Assembly (NCBI RefSeq): GCF_003815915.1
Contig: NZ_CP033929.1
Span: forward strand, 1,240,001 to 1,304,000
Length of the DNA stretch: 64,000 bases
Direction: 5' to 3'
From: Chryseobacterium indoltheticum
GTDB lineage: Bacteria > Bacteroidota > Bacteroidia > Flavobacteriales > Weeksellaceae
Every line of letters starts with the position of its first letter. Position 1 is the first letter of the stretch. This document shows, piece after piece, positions 33,425-42,836 of the stretch. The notes below the pieces were generated by a model. It did no database searches and was not told where the DNA came from. It saw only the letters and a list, made by a program, of their open reading frames with translations. The translations under genes were made by a program, and so were the position numbers.

Positions 33425-33642
33425 ATGAAACAGTTTTTTTAATTTCCCGTAATTTCTCATTGTATTTCTTTGTTAAGTTTACTCCGTTGTTTAACTTAAA
33501 ATCAGTCAATATTTAAAATTCTTTGTTTCCCTCTGCGTTAAATTAATGTAGGTTTTGTTGTAATTAATTGATTTTTAAATTGTTGTATTTGTTTGTATTT
33601 TTATCCGAAAAAGCTTTAATTTTTAAATATTTTCATAAAATT

Positions 33643-33656
33643 CGTGCATTCGTGGC
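33643..33656. repeat. Single arm of the 3539-3602 dispersed element
   Basis: cgtgcattcgtggc, identical to 3589-3602, here without a matching partner. It lies in the 332-bp noncoding stretch 33425-33756, which otherwise holds only low-complexity sequence and the terminator below. Confidence 0.6.
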
Positions 33657-33705
33657 AAACCAATTTACTTCCAATTATCATCTAAAAACCCGCGATATAT
33701 ATCTA

Positions 33706-33745
33706 AAAAAAGACTGCTTCAAAATTGAAACAGCCTCTTTTTATA
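33706..33745 (-). terminator. Terminator of the endonuclease gene
   Basis: On the minus strand a 13-bp hairpin (several G-U pairs) from gaggctgtttc to gaagcagtc with an ATTTT-like loop, ending in a T-run, 12 bp past the stop at 33757. Confidence 0.75.
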
Positions 33746-33756
33746 TTTTCTAAAAC

Positions 33757-35550
33757 TTACTTAATCACAAATTTCAGACTAGATTCATCAAGCTTCAAAA
33801 TATAAACTCCCTGCAAAAGACTTTTAATTTTAATTGACTTTCCATTTTTGAAAGGATTGTTAATAGTTTGCATTACTTTCCCTTGTAGATTATATATTTC
33901 CGCTTTTTTAATATTTTGCGTATCTCCTTTCACAAAAATTTCCTGATTCGTAATAGGGTTTGGATAGATCTGTAATTCTTTTGGCTCGGCAATAGTATTT
34001 ATCGTTTGGCTTTGCCTTGAAGCAGAATTATTGCAAGTCCAGCTCAGGTTATCAATCGCCACTCTGTTGCTTGTAGAATTATTCACTAAAGTCACCACAA
34101 CATTCCCTGAAACATTGATATTGTTAATTGTCGTCGTAGTTACCGTTGTGCTGTAAGGAACTGTTCCTACATTTACACCATTCACCTGAACCGTAAAATT
34201 TCCATTACTTCCACTGAATTTGAGTTGGGTTGTAACCGTCAAAGATCCTATTCCGTTTGCAGAGCTGCTCGATTTCAAAGATCCGTTTCTTATCGTAATT
34301 GCTTTGTTGGAAATGGTTTGATCGGTCCTTGAATCTGTTGCCGTCCATGTAATTCCGTTACTCGTCCATGTTTTTGTTGAATATGATGACGAACTGGCTG
34401 TTGGAATTGTCTCAAAAGTTTCATTTACACAACCTGTCGGATTCGGATTGGTAGTTCCTGCATTCGTCGTTGCTGAAACTGTAGTGCTGTTGGCTGAAGA
34501 GTTTCCTGCAGCATCTTTAGCTTTTATGTAAAAACTGTAGCTTGTAGAAGGATTTAGCCCTGTAACTGTTGTAGAAGTTGAAGAAACATTGGTTTTTAAG
34601 CTTCCATTCATATATACATCGTAAGAAGTTACGGCTACATTATCTGTTGCTGCATTCCATGTAAGAGAAACGGTGTTGGATGTTTTTCCTGAAACGGTTA
34701 AATTAGTAACTGTTGACGGAGCTTGAGTATCGGTTGTTGGAGTTTGCCCTCCCCAAATTTGGTTCACATAACTTGGATTGTCTATAAACGGATTTCTGTT
34801 CCCCTGAAAAGTATACGATGCATTGTTTCTGTTGATTTCTGCTTGCGAAACCGGATCCTGATTATGCCAAGCGAGAAGTACATTCAGTTCCCACGTTTGC
34901 AGTCCCGGAAAAGCAGAACTGCCAATCATATTTCCGGTAGAGAACGTAGATAATTTGCTTTGGTATCTTGTCACAAAATAGAAAACCATTCTTGCTACAT
35001 CACCTTTAAACTCATCAATGGGTTCAAAGACCGTCCCGGAAAATCCTGCAGATGAAGAACTTCCCAATTTTGATCCGTTTTGAGAAGTAAAACTTGCACT
35101 TCCCACTTTTCCAAAAGGATAATTAGAACGCATTCCGTTTACCTTTCCATCTGTAGCTCTGATGAAATGAACATCATTTTTCATTGGCGAAGCTTCATTA
35201 AAAAGACTTTGAGGAACAATGTGTTCACGATTATAGCAATTACCTTCAGTAGAATAAGTGCCACATTGATTGTTTCCTGGAGTAAACTTATAAGGGTCGA
35301 CAGAGCTCGGTCTTTCTGAATAAATATCAAGAATAGAACCGTCATTTTCATAATTTTTATCAATGTCGGTGGTTTTATAAGCGGTCCAAAGCCCGCTGTA
35401 TCCTTTGTCTTGATGACCGTTGGTAATAATTGTGCTTAAAGCTGTTTTTAGAGAAGCTCCAGACAATCCGTTCGCTGCATTGTAATATCCTGCCGGAGCC
35501 TGCGCATAGGCAAGCTGGGAGAATACTACGCATAAAAGTAGTTTTTTCAT
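33757..35550 (-). CDS. Secreted endonuclease I with fibronectin III domain and T9SS sorting domain
   Basis: A 597-residue exported protein: signal peptide (about 1-16), an endonuclease I (EndA/NucM) domain with the catalytic His motif NREHIVPQSLF and DVHFIRATDGKVN, ending LNVLLAWHNQDPVS; a fibronectin type III domain (about 275-365, PSTVTNLTVSGKTSNTVSLT and LNPSTSYSFYIKAKD); a beta-rich region; and a C-terminal type A T9SS signal (IYPNPITNQEIFVKG to LLQGVYILKLD). It would be exported through SecYEG, then T9SS, and degrade extracellular DNA. Confidence 0.93.
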   Translation of the reverse strand: MKKLLLCVVFSQLAYAQAPAGYYNAANGLSGASLKTALSTIITNGHQDKGYSGLWTAYKTTDIDKNYENDGSILDIYSERPSSVDPYKFTPGNNQCGTYSTEGNCYNREHIVPQSLFNEASPMKNDVHFIRATDGKVNGMRSNYPFGKVGSASFTSQNGSKLGSSSSAGFSGTVFEPIDEFKGDVARMVFYFVTRYQSKLSTFSTGNMIGSSAFPGLQTWELNVLLAWHNQDPVSQAEINRNNASYTFQGNRNPFIDNPSYVNQIWGGQTPTTDTQAPSTVTNLTVSGKTSNTVSLTWNAATDNVAVTSYDVYMNGSLKTNVSSTSTTVTGLNPSTSYSFYIKAKDAAGNSSANSTTVSATTNAGTTNPNPTGCVNETFETIPTASSSSYSTKTWTSNGITWTATDSRTDQTISNKAITIRNGSLKSSSSANGIGSLTVTTQLKFSGSNGNFTVQVNGVNVGTVPYSTTVTTTTINNINVSGNVVVTLVNNSTSNRVAIDNLSWTCNNSASRQSQTINTIAEPKELQIYPNPITNQEIFVKGDTQNIKKAEIYNLQGKVMQTINNPFKNGKSIKIKSLLQGVYILKLDESSLKFVIK

Positions 35551-35693
35551 AATAATATTATTGTTGGTAAAGATTAAAATAATTTGGTAAAAGTAAAATT
35601 ACACTATTATTAAATTTAAAAACAATTATTTTTTCCGGAACAGATTAATTTTTTGTAAAATGGAGTATTGATTCCCGAAAATAACGCACACAA

Positions 35694-35723
35694 AAAAGTC
35701 AACACAATTTTGTGTTGACTTTT
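35694..35723. terminator. Terminator after the DUF4136 gene
   Basis: Perfect 14-bp arms (aaaagtcaacacaa and complement) around a TT loop, 23 bp beyond the stop codon at 35746 on the minus strand; A/T runs on both sides. Confidence 0.88.
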
Positions 35724-35745
35724 AATATAATTTAAAATTAAAATT

Positions 35746-36273
35746 TTATTTCTTCATTCCCGGAGGATAGTTAGCCATAATTTCAGCTACAATCTGAGGG
35801 ATTTGTTTTTGTTTGGCTTTTGGTCTGTCTACAGCGATTCCGCTACCGATTCCCTGCCATACCAATTTTTGAGTTTGACCATCTACAAGATCTACAATGA
35901 TAGCACCTTCGTTATAATTGCTGGTCCAGGTTCTGTTCATCCCGATTCCCCAACCGAAACCTCCGCCCCAGCCCCACATTCCGTACGGATTCGTGGTATT
36001 GATATCGGTAATTTTTTTGTGGTTTGCTTTTACGTTGACAATCAAATCCGGATTTTCCCCAGGCTGAAGTCCTTTTGTCTGTAATTGTTTAGATAGCTCA
36101 TTCAAAACTCTGTCTTTATCAATATCATTCAATTTCAAATCGTCGATTCTGATTTTGTATGTTTTGTAAGATGTAAAATTAGCAGTTTGAGCATAATCTG
36201 AGCGTACTTTGAATGGGCTGCAAGACGACAAACCTAAACTTGCCGCAAGCAAAATAAAAATATATTTCTTCAT
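35746..36273 (-). CDS. DUF4136 lipoprotein
   Basis: A 175-residue lipoprotein: signal MKKYIFILLAASLGLSSC with Cys18. It follows the DUF4136 plan: VRSDYAQTANFTSYKTY near the start, PDLIVNVKANHKK, a glycine/tryptophan loop MWGWGGGFGWGIGMNR (about residues 99-114), and EGAIIVDLVDGQTQKLVWQG near the end. Function of the family is unknown; envelope association is expected. The gene starts 1 bp from the stop of the DUF5522 gene, so the pair is co-transcribed. Confidence 0.88.
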   Translation of the reverse strand: MKKYIFILLAASLGLSSCSPFKVRSDYAQTANFTSYKTYKIRIDDLKLNDIDKDRVLNELSKQLQTKGLQPGENPDLIVNVKANHKKITDINTTNPYGMWGWGGGFGWGIGMNRTWTSNYNEGAIIVDLVDGQTQKLVWQGIGSGIAVDRPKAKQKQIPQIVAEIMANYPPGMKK

Positions 36274-36274
36274 T

Positions 36275-36460
<186 letters not shown>

Positions 36461-36488
36461 TTAAATCAAAACTTTTATATTTGTTATC

Positions 36489-36818
36489 ATGATAATTGTG
36501 TGCCAAAAGCTCCTCAAAAATACAAAAATAAACGGCATTACGCTCTATCCTTTTATTTTCATCAAAAATCCTGAAGATAAGAAGAATAGGGTCTTGATTA
36601 ATCATGAAAAAATTCACATTCGACAACAATTAGAGCTGTTGGTGATCTTCTTTTACATCTTATATATAGCCGAATATTATTATCATTTTTTCAGACTTAA
36701 AAATGCGCATTCAGCCTATCACGCCATTTCTTTTGAAAGAGAAGCTTATGCGATGGAACACGATTTAAATTATCTGAAAAAAAGAAATTTGTGGGCATTC
36801 AGAAAATATTTTAATTAA
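36489..36818 (+). CDS. Small protein with HExxH motif and a membrane helix
   Basis: A 109-residue protein of unknown function. It contains NHEKIHIRQQLELL (HExxH near residue 39), a hydrophobic helix right after it (VIFFYILYIAEYYYHFF), and a later acidic FEREAYAMEHDLNY that could give a third zinc ligand. This is the plan of small zinc-protease-like proteins (BlaR1/M56-like core). No activity is established. It is divergent from DUF5522. Confidence 0.65.
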   Translation: MIIVCQKLLKNTKINGITLYPFIFIKNPEDKKNRVLINHEKIHIRQQLELLVIFFYILYIAEYYYHFFRLKNAHSAYHAISFEREAYAMEHDLNYLKKRNLWAFRKYFN

Positions 36819-36838
36819 AAGATTAGCGCTCCAAAATT

Positions 36839-36877
36839 CCCCTCCTCTGGAGGGGTGGCGAAAATTCAAAGAATTTT
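36839..36877. repeat. Tandem-hairpin extragenic element
   Basis: Two adjoining hairpins: cccctcc/ggagggg (36839-36845, 36849-36855) and aaaattc/gaatttt (36861-36867, 36871-36877). They are followed by gacggggtggt, which echoes the ggggtgg after the first hairpin. It looks like a dispersed, structured intergenic repeat; only one copy is in the window. Confidence 0.6.
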
Positions 36878-36977
36878 TGACGGGGTGGTAAAAAAAATAT
36901 TCGTAGGAAATCCATGTTATCCAAAGTAGCTCAAATAAAAAAACTAATTTTGTTAAAACAAGTATCATTTAGAACAA

Positions 36978-37886
36978 ATGCTATTACAACTTCCGACAGA
37001 AACGATTCCAATTCAGGAAATTCCAATTCATAAAAAAGTAAAGCTTTTCATCAAGAGAGAAGATCTTATTCATCCACAAATTTCAGGGAATAAATACTGG
37101 AAACTTTTTTACAATATCAATAATTATTTGGAAACTCTACCGGAAAATCCTTTAATTATAACATTTGGCGGAGCCTACTCAAACCATATTTCTGCAGTTT
37201 CTGCCACAGGAAAACTTTCCGGAATTAAAACTTTAGGAATTATAAGAGGCGAAGAATTAGAACAAAAATGGCGTGATAATCCGACCTTAGTTTTAGCAAA
37301 AAGAAACGGGATGAATTTAAAATTTGTGACCCGTGAAGAATACCGACATAAGGAAAAACTAACTGAGTTTCTGTTGCATGAATTTCCTGAAGCATTAATA
37401 ATTCCCGAAGGTGGAACCAATGAAAATGCTGTTCAGGGTGTAAAAATGATGCTCAATAACGATACAAAAGATTTTGATTATCTTTGCACCGCAGTTGGAA
37501 CCGGAGGTACTTTGGCGGGGATTTCAGAGTTTTGTGAAGATAATCAAAAGGTTATAGGTTTTAAAGTAGTTGAAGATTCTTCTTTAGAAAGCAAAATTTT
37601 GGAGTTAACCTCTAAAAGAAATTTTCATCTAACCGATGCTGCTTTTGGCGGTTATGGTAAAATAAATGATGAAAATGTTCGTTTTATCAATGATTTTAAA
37701 GTAAAGTTTCAAATTCCTTTAGAACCGGTTTATACAGGAAAGATGATGCTGAAATTGTTTGAAATGATTGATGCTGATTATTTTCCTGAAGGAAGCAAAA
37801 TCCTGTGTTTTCATACCGGAGGTTTGCAGGGAATAGAAGGAGCCAATTTGCTTTTAGAAAAACAAAATAGAAATTTAATAATATAA
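36978..37886 (+). CDS. PLP-dependent 1-aminocyclopropane-1-carboxylate deaminase / D-cysteine desulfhydrase-like enzyme
   Basis: A 302-residue fold-type II PLP enzyme. Lys in ISGNKYWKLFYN (about residue 38) is the expected Schiff-base Lys; TFGGAYSNHISAVSATGK is the cofactor-loop segment, and CTAVGTGGTLAGIS binds PLP phosphate. Family members break ACC or D-cysteine to ammonia and a keto acid. Substrate cannot be chosen from sequence. It stands alone, 77 bp before the glucosaminidase start. Confidence 0.88.
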   Translation: MLLQLPTETIPIQEIPIHKKVKLFIKREDLIHPQISGNKYWKLFYNINNYLETLPENPLIITFGGAYSNHISAVSATGKLSGIKTLGIIRGEELEQKWRDNPTLVLAKRNGMNLKFVTREEYRHKEKLTEFLLHEFPEALIIPEGGTNENAVQGVKMMLNNDTKDFDYLCTAVGTGGTLAGISEFCEDNQKVIGFKVVEDSSLESKILELTSKRNFHLTDAAFGGYGKINDENVRFINDFKVKFQIPLEPVYTGKMMLKLFEMIDADYFPEGSKILCFHTGGLQGIEGANLLLEKQNRNLII

Positions 37887-37963
37887 AGCTGAAAGCATGA
37901 GGTAATCATGCAAATATTAAAGTACAAGTAAATTACTTGTCAGGCTTTAAAAAATCAAGAAAC

Positions 37964-39022
37964 ATGAAAAGACTTTTCTTACTAATTAGCCTTTTAGTTT
38001 TATCAAAATTCTCAGCTCAGACCTGGGCTACAGAAGATCAGTACATCCAGAAATTTGCTCAATATGCAGTGGAAGAAATGGAAAAGTACAAGATTCCGGC
38101 TTCAATTACTCTTGCGCAAGGACTTTTAGAAACCGGTGGTGGACAAAGCCGTTTGGCGCAGGAAGGAAAAAACCATTTCGGTATAAAATGTAAAGAAGAC
38201 TGGACCGGAAAAACAATGAAGCATACCGATGATGCTCCAAATGAATGTTTCCGTGTGTATGACGATCCTAAACAATCTTACGAAGACCACTCTATATTTT
38301 TGGCAACAAGAAAATATTACACCAAACTTTTTGATCTTGATATGAAAGATTACAGAGCTTGGGCGCATGGTTTAAAAAAAGCAGGTTATGCTACTAATCC
38401 TCGTTATGCATCAATTCTTATCGGAAAAATTGAAAAATACAAGCTGTATGAGTTTGATGAAGTAAATTCTAAGGAAGTTCTTTATGCAGTATTAAAAAAA
38501 TATCCAGATCTGAAAGATGACCGTGCTTTCATGGCAAGAATGGAACCTGCAAAAGCTACTAAAAAAACAACGACACCTGTCACTGTAAAAGTTCCTTACA
38601 AAGCGACCTCTTATGCGCAACAACAGCAAAGAGTGGAAAGAATTAAAACAAAAGCAGAAATTCTTAATTCTATTTTAATAAAAAGTCATCCGAATGGCGG
38701 CTTGAAATATATTGTGATTCCCGAAGATACCGATGTACAGTATATTGCTAAGAAATTTAAAATCAGTGAAAGTAAACTGATGAAATGGAATGAGCTCGAA
38801 GGAATGGTATTGGCAAAAAATGAAGTCGTTTTCCTTGAATCTAAAAATTCTGATGGAAATACTGCAACCTACAAAGCCGAATATGGTGAAGATATGTATG
38901 ATATAGCACAGAAATTTGGCATCAAACTCAATAAATTATACTCAAAAAACAGAATGGATGAAGGTCAAAAACCATCCGCTGGACAATTAATTTATCTGAT
39001 CGACAAAAAACCTAGAAACTAA
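37964..39022 (+). CDS. Exported N-acetylglucosaminidase with LysM domains
   Basis: A 352-residue exported murein hydrolase from ATG 37964 (MKRLFLLISLLVLSKFSAQT, signal peptide); a 9-residue upstream extension is unlikely. The glucosaminidase (FlgJ/GH73-like) domain spans about 28-155, with ITLAQGLLETGGGQSRLA containing the catalytic Glu, and NHFGIKCKEDWTG. The C-terminal part has two LysM-like segments (YIVIPEDTDVQYIAKKF and YKAEYGEDMYDIAQKFGI). It cuts the glycan of peptidoglycan during growth or division. Confidence 0.9.
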   Translation: MKRLFLLISLLVLSKFSAQTWATEDQYIQKFAQYAVEEMEKYKIPASITLAQGLLETGGGQSRLAQEGKNHFGIKCKEDWTGKTMKHTDDAPNECFRVYDDPKQSYEDHSIFLATRKYYTKLFDLDMKDYRAWAHGLKKAGYATNPRYASILIGKIEKYKLYEFDEVNSKEVLYAVLKKYPDLKDDRAFMARMEPAKATKKTTTPVTVKVPYKATSYAQQQQRVERIKTKAEILNSILIKSHPNGGLKYIVIPEDTDVQYIAKKFKISESKLMKWNELEGMVLAKNEVVFLESKNSDGNTATYKAEYGEDMYDIAQKFGIKLNKLYSKNRMDEGQKPSAGQLIYLIDKKPRN

Positions 39023-39116
39023 TTTTGGTTGCTGGTTTTTAGTTGAAAGTTGTTAGTTTTAAATACAGACAATAATCGCTATCAACTAATTACTATCAAC
39101 TATCAACTAATTAATA

Positions 39117-40400
39117 ATGAAATACCAAAGAAGTTCAGCTTTATTTGAAGAAGCTTACAAATATATTCCGGGAGGTGTAAATTCTCCGGTTCGTGCGTTT
39201 AAATCGGTGGGTGGAGTTCCCGTTTTTATGAAATCTGCGAAAGGCGCTTACCTTACAGATGCCGATGATAACACGTATGTAGACTACATTAATTCTTGGG
39301 GACCTGCAATTTTGGGTCACACCCATCCTGAAGTTTTAGAAGAATTAAAAATTCAGGCACAAAAAGGTTTCTCTTTTGGTGCACCAACAGAATTGGAAAC
39401 TGAAATTGCAAAATTCATTACCGAAAATGTTCCGAATATCGACCAGATCAGAATGGTTTCTTCAGGTACAGAAGCGTGTATGAGCGCAATCAGATTGGCA
39501 AGAGGTTTTACAGGAAGAGATAAATTTATAAAATTTGAAGGCTGTTATCATGGTCATTCAGATTCGTTTTTGATAAAAGCGGGAAGTGGCGCTGCAACTT
39601 TTGGAAATCCAAATTCGCCGGGCGTAACGGCTGGAACAGCAAAAGACACTTTGTTAGCAAGATATAATGATTTTGAACAAGTTGAAGATTTGTTCAGACA
39701 TAATCAGGGTGAAATTGCAGCGGTAATTATAGAGCCGGTTGCTGGAAACATGGGTTGTGTACTTCCTGAAAATGATTTCTTACAAAAATTAAGAAAAATC
39801 TGTGATGAAAACGGAGCCTTATTGATTTTTGATGAAGTGATGACAGGTTTCAGATTGGCTTTTGGTGGAGCTCAGGAATTGTTTAATGTGAAAGCCGATT
39901 TGGTAACTTACGGTAAAGTAATCGGAGGCGGACTTCCGGTAGGAGCTTTTGCCGGAAGAAACGAAATTATGGATCATCTTGCTCCAAAAGGCGGTGTTTA
40001 TCAAGCCGGAACTTTGAGCGGAAATCCTTTGGCAATGAGAGCAGGTTTAAAAACTTTGCAAATCATTAAAAACGATCCTGAATTTTTCAACAGATTAGCT
40101 AAAACAACAGAAACTTTAGACTTTGAAATCGGAAAAATTCTAAACGAAAAAGGAATCGAACACAGAATCAACAGAAAAGGTTCAATGATGTCGGTTTTCT
40201 TCCACATCAATGCGGTTTCCAATTTTGATGAAGCGCAGAATGCAAACCATTCGTTATTCAATAATTTCTTTCATCAGCTTTTGACCAACGGAATTTATCT
40301 TCCGCCAAGTGGTTATGAAACCTATTTCATCAGCGATGCGATCAAAGACAAAGAAATCGATATGACTTTAGAAGCGGTAAGAAAATTTCAGTATTCTTAA
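39117..40400 (+). CDS. hemL: Glutamate-1-semialdehyde 2,1-aminomutase
   Basis: A 427-residue class III PLP aminotransferase. The PLP Lys is Lys267 in [29 protein letters not shown] carries the cofactor Asp; [19 protein letters not shown], here [13 protein letters not shown], is the N-terminal signature. It converts glutamate-1-semialdehyde to 5-aminolevulinate, the C5 route to haem. The preceding gap has short repeats of tatcaacta. A hairpin follows (see next entry). Confidence 0.95.
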   Translation: MKYQRSSALFEEAYKYIPGGVNSPVRAFKSVGGVPVFMKSAKGAYLTDADDNTYVDYINSWGPAILGHTHPEVLEELKIQAQKGFSFGAPTELETEIAKFITENVPNIDQIRMVSSGTEACMSAIRLARGFTGRDKFIKFEGCYHGHSDSFLIKAGSGAATFGNPNSPGVTAGTAKDTLLARYNDFEQVEDLFRHNQGEIAAVIIEPVAGNMGCVLPENDFLQKLRKICDENGALLIFDEVMTGFRLAFGGAQELFNVKADLVTYGKVIGGGLPVGAFAGRNEIMDHLAPKGGVYQAGTLSGNPLAMRAGLKTLQIIKNDPEFFNRLAKTTETLDFEIGKILNEKGIEHRINRKGSMMSVFFHINAVSNFDEAQNANHSLFNNFFHQLLTNGIYLPPSGYETYFISDAIKDKEIDMTLEAVRKFQYS

Positions 40401-40423
40401 AAATCATAAGACATAAATTATAG

Positions 40424-40448
40424 AGGATGAGGCTTAAAACTTCATCCT
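40424..40448 (+). terminator. Terminator after hemL
   Basis: Hairpin aggatgag / cttcatcct with a cttaaaa-type loop and a T-run, 23 bp after the stop codon. Confidence 0.7.
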
Positions 40449-40546
40449 TTTTTTATTTATTTAAATGAAAATCATACAAGCAATGTGATAAATGATACAA
40501 TTCTAAGACCTTAGTTCTTGCTAATTTTGTATCATAGAAATTGAAT

Positions 40547-41878
40547 ATGGAAAGGTCTAATAATATTTCGCGAAAAGATTTTTTGAAAAGCTCTGCTTTA
40601 GCAATGGCTGGAATTACTTTAACGCCTACAGTGATGAGCGCAAATACGCTTTCTGAAGATAAAGTTTTAGGAGTAAATGGTAAATTAATTCTTAAGAATG
40701 TCCGCCTTGAAACCGGTTTTGAATATGAAGAAGGGGAAGTGATCTCTACAAAGACAGATTTGTTTTTAGTGGAAACTGAAAACGGAAATATCACAAAAAT
40801 AGCTCCGAATGATCCTAAAGCCAAAGCGGTGGATGCAAAAGGATTTTTGATGCTTCCGGCTTTTAAAGATATGCATATTCACCTTGATAAAACTTTTTAT
40901 GGCGACAAATGGCAGGCTGTCAGAAAAAGAAAAGGCGGAGTAAAAGGAATGATTGCTTTGGAAGAACAAATCATGCTGGAAATTCTGAAAAATTCTACCT
41001 ACAAAGCAGAAAAAATGATTGAATTGATTCAGTCCAAAGGAACTGCTTTTGCAAGAAGTCATGTGAATATTGAGCCTACTTCCAAGCTCGATTCTTTGAA
41101 AAATTTACAGAAAGCTTTAGATAATAAAAAGAAAAGTTTCGGAGCAGAAATTGTTGCCTTTCCGCAACACGGAGTTTTTTACAAAAATTCTGTTCCTTAT
41201 TTGAAAGAAGCAGCTCAGATGAATATCGATTTTATCGGTGGAGTAGATCCTTACACGATTGACGGAGCGATTGAAAAAACAATTGATTTTACGGTACAAC
41301 TCGCTTTAGATCATCAAAAAGGAATTGACATTCATCTTCATGAAACCGGAGAATCAGGTTTGAAAACGGTTGAATACCTTATCGATAAAGTGAATGAAAA
41401 TCCTTCTTTAAAAGGAAAAACATTTTTTAGTCATTGTTTTATTTTAGGTAAATTAGATAAAATAAAACAAGAAGAGATTGCCGAAAAATTAGGCAATGCT
41501 CGAGTGGGAATTGCTTCAACGATTCCTATCGGAAATTTGATTATGCCGCTTCCGACTTTACAAAAACATAATGTAACCGTTTATACCGGAAACGACAGTA
41601 TTATCGATCATTGGAATACGTACGGAACCGGAAGTGTTTTAGAAAAAGCCAATCTTTATGCTCAGCTTTACGGTCAGTCGACTGAATTTTTGCTTTCAAG
41701 AAGTTTAAAATTGGCCACGGCAAATCTAACTCCTTTGGATGATAAAGGCGTTCAGCAATGGCCGAAAACAGGTGATGATGCCGATTTTGTTTTGCTGAAT
41801 GCAAGTTGTTCGGCAGAAGCGGTATCAAGAATTTCAAACGTAGAATCTCTTATTTATAGAGGGAACGTGGTATTTTAA
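40547..41878 (+). CDS. Exported amidohydrolase (cytosine deaminase-like)
   Basis: A 443-residue metal-dependent hydrolase starting at ATG 40547. The N-terminus has a Tat-like signal (ISRKDFLKSSALAMAGITLT; only one Arg, followed by Lys). Metal-binding motifs: FKDMHIHLDKTFYG (first His pair, about residue 108), the DIHLHETGE segment (about 263) with further His, FFSHCF and the late VTVYTGNDSIIDHW with the Asp. The layout resembles cytosine deaminase/CodA-type enzymes. The substrate is not determined. The ankyrin lipoprotein gene follows after 18 bp. Confidence 0.85.
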   Translation: MERSNNISRKDFLKSSALAMAGITLTPTVMSANTLSEDKVLGVNGKLILKNVRLETGFEYEEGEVISTKTDLFLVETENGNITKIAPNDPKAKAVDAKGFLMLPAFKDMHIHLDKTFYGDKWQAVRKRKGGVKGMIALEEQIMLEILKNSTYKAEKMIELIQSKGTAFARSHVNIEPTSKLDSLKNLQKALDNKKKSFGAEIVAFPQHGVFYKNSVPYLKEAAQMNIDFIGGVDPYTIDGAIEKTIDFTVQLALDHQKGIDIHLHETGESGLKTVEYLIDKVNENPSLKGKTFFSHCFILGKLDKIKQEEIAEKLGNARVGIASTIPIGNLIMPLPTLQKHNVTVYTGNDSIIDHWNTYGTGSVLEKANLYAQLYGQSTEFLLSRSLKLATANLTPLDDKGVQQWPKTGDDADFVLLNASCSAEAVSRISNVESLIYRGNVVF

Positions 41879-41896
41879 TTAAATAAAAATCAGGCG

Positions 41897-42562
41897 ATGA
41901 AAGTTTTGTTTTTTCTGTTGTGTTTTATCAGTATAAATGCTTGCGAAAAAAGCTTTTCTCAACCTGTAAAAGAAATTATGATTAATGGTGAAAATGTGAT
42001 TGAGCTTGTAAAGAGTAATAATGCAGAAGGTTTAAGAACGGCTTTGGAAAACGGAGCCGATGTGAATACGAAAGATTCGAGAGGAAGATCTTTGCTGCTT
42101 CTTGCCGCGGTAGGAAAAAAGATAAAAATTGCAAAAATCCTTGTCGAGTATAAAGCGGATGTTAACCTGCAGGATCAACAATTAGATAGTCCGTTTTTGT
42201 TTGCAGGTGCAAACGGACAGACCGAATTGGTGAAATTATTTCTGGAAAACGGAGCTCGTTTTGACGTTTTCAACAGATACAACGGAACGGCTTTAATTCC
42301 TGCCTGCGAAAGAGGTCACGTAGAAACTGTAAACGTTTTGGCGAATACGGAAGGCTTTCCGATTAATCATGTGAACAGATTGGGATGGACTGCTTTGATG
42401 GAAGCGGTGATTTTAGGTGACGGAAGTTTAAAATACCAGCAAATTGTTCAGATCCTTAAAGATAAAAAGGCAAAAGATATTCCCGATAACGACGGAGTTA
42501 AGGCTTTGGAACACGCAAAATCTTTAGGTTATAAAGAGATTGTAAAAATTTTAGAATCTTAA
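41897..42562 (+). CDS. Ankyrin-repeat lipoprotein
   Basis: A 221-residue exported lipoprotein (signal MKVLFFLLCFISINAC, Cys16) with four to five ankyrin repeats (about 40-200): LRTALENGADVNTKDSRGRS, AKILVEYKADVNLQDQQLDS, LVKLFLENGARFDVFNRYNG and GWTALMEAVILGDG. Periplasmic ankyrin proteins often chaperone or protect a partner enzyme; here it is co-transcribed with the exported amidohydrolase. No other function can be read. Confidence 0.85.
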   Translation: MKVLFFLLCFISINACEKSFSQPVKEIMINGENVIELVKSNNAEGLRTALENGADVNTKDSRGRSLLLLAAVGKKIKIAKILVEYKADVNLQDQQLDSPFLFAGANGQTELVKLFLENGARFDVFNRYNGTALIPACERGHVETVNVLANTEGFPINHVNRLGWTALMEAVILGDGSLKYQQIVQILKDKKAKDIPDNDGVKALEHAKSLGYKEIVKILES

Positions 42563-42667
42563 AACTGCCCAAACTTAGAAACGCTTGAAGCTTTATTATT
42601 TTAAATTATACATGATTGATATTTACTTTTTTTCAATCAGTTTTTCTTAGTATTTGAGGTTTTTTTA

Positions 42668-42792
42668 ACCGCAAAAGAATCAAAAGATTAAGTTATTCAA
42701 AAGTTTGCACAACGAGTGTTAATTAAGTTTTTTACATTTTGTAAGCTTTTGAATTTCTATTCTTCTATCATTTCTTTTGAATCTTTTGCGGT
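42668..42792. repeat. Inverted-repeat element with 20-bp arms
   Basis: Arms at 42668-42687 (accgcaaaagaatcaaaaga) and 42773-42792 are reverse complements with one mismatch around 85 bp. It occupies most of the gap 42563-42836, where no gene is seen. Confidence 0.65.
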
Positions 42793-42836
42793 AAAATATT
42801 TTTTCTCATGTACTAAGTCAGTTTTTATATAAATTC

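Noticed and set aside
33568..33753. 61-residue plus-strand frame between the LysM gene and the endonuclease gene
   Set aside because: It spans the dispersed repeat arm and the terminator; no coding signal.
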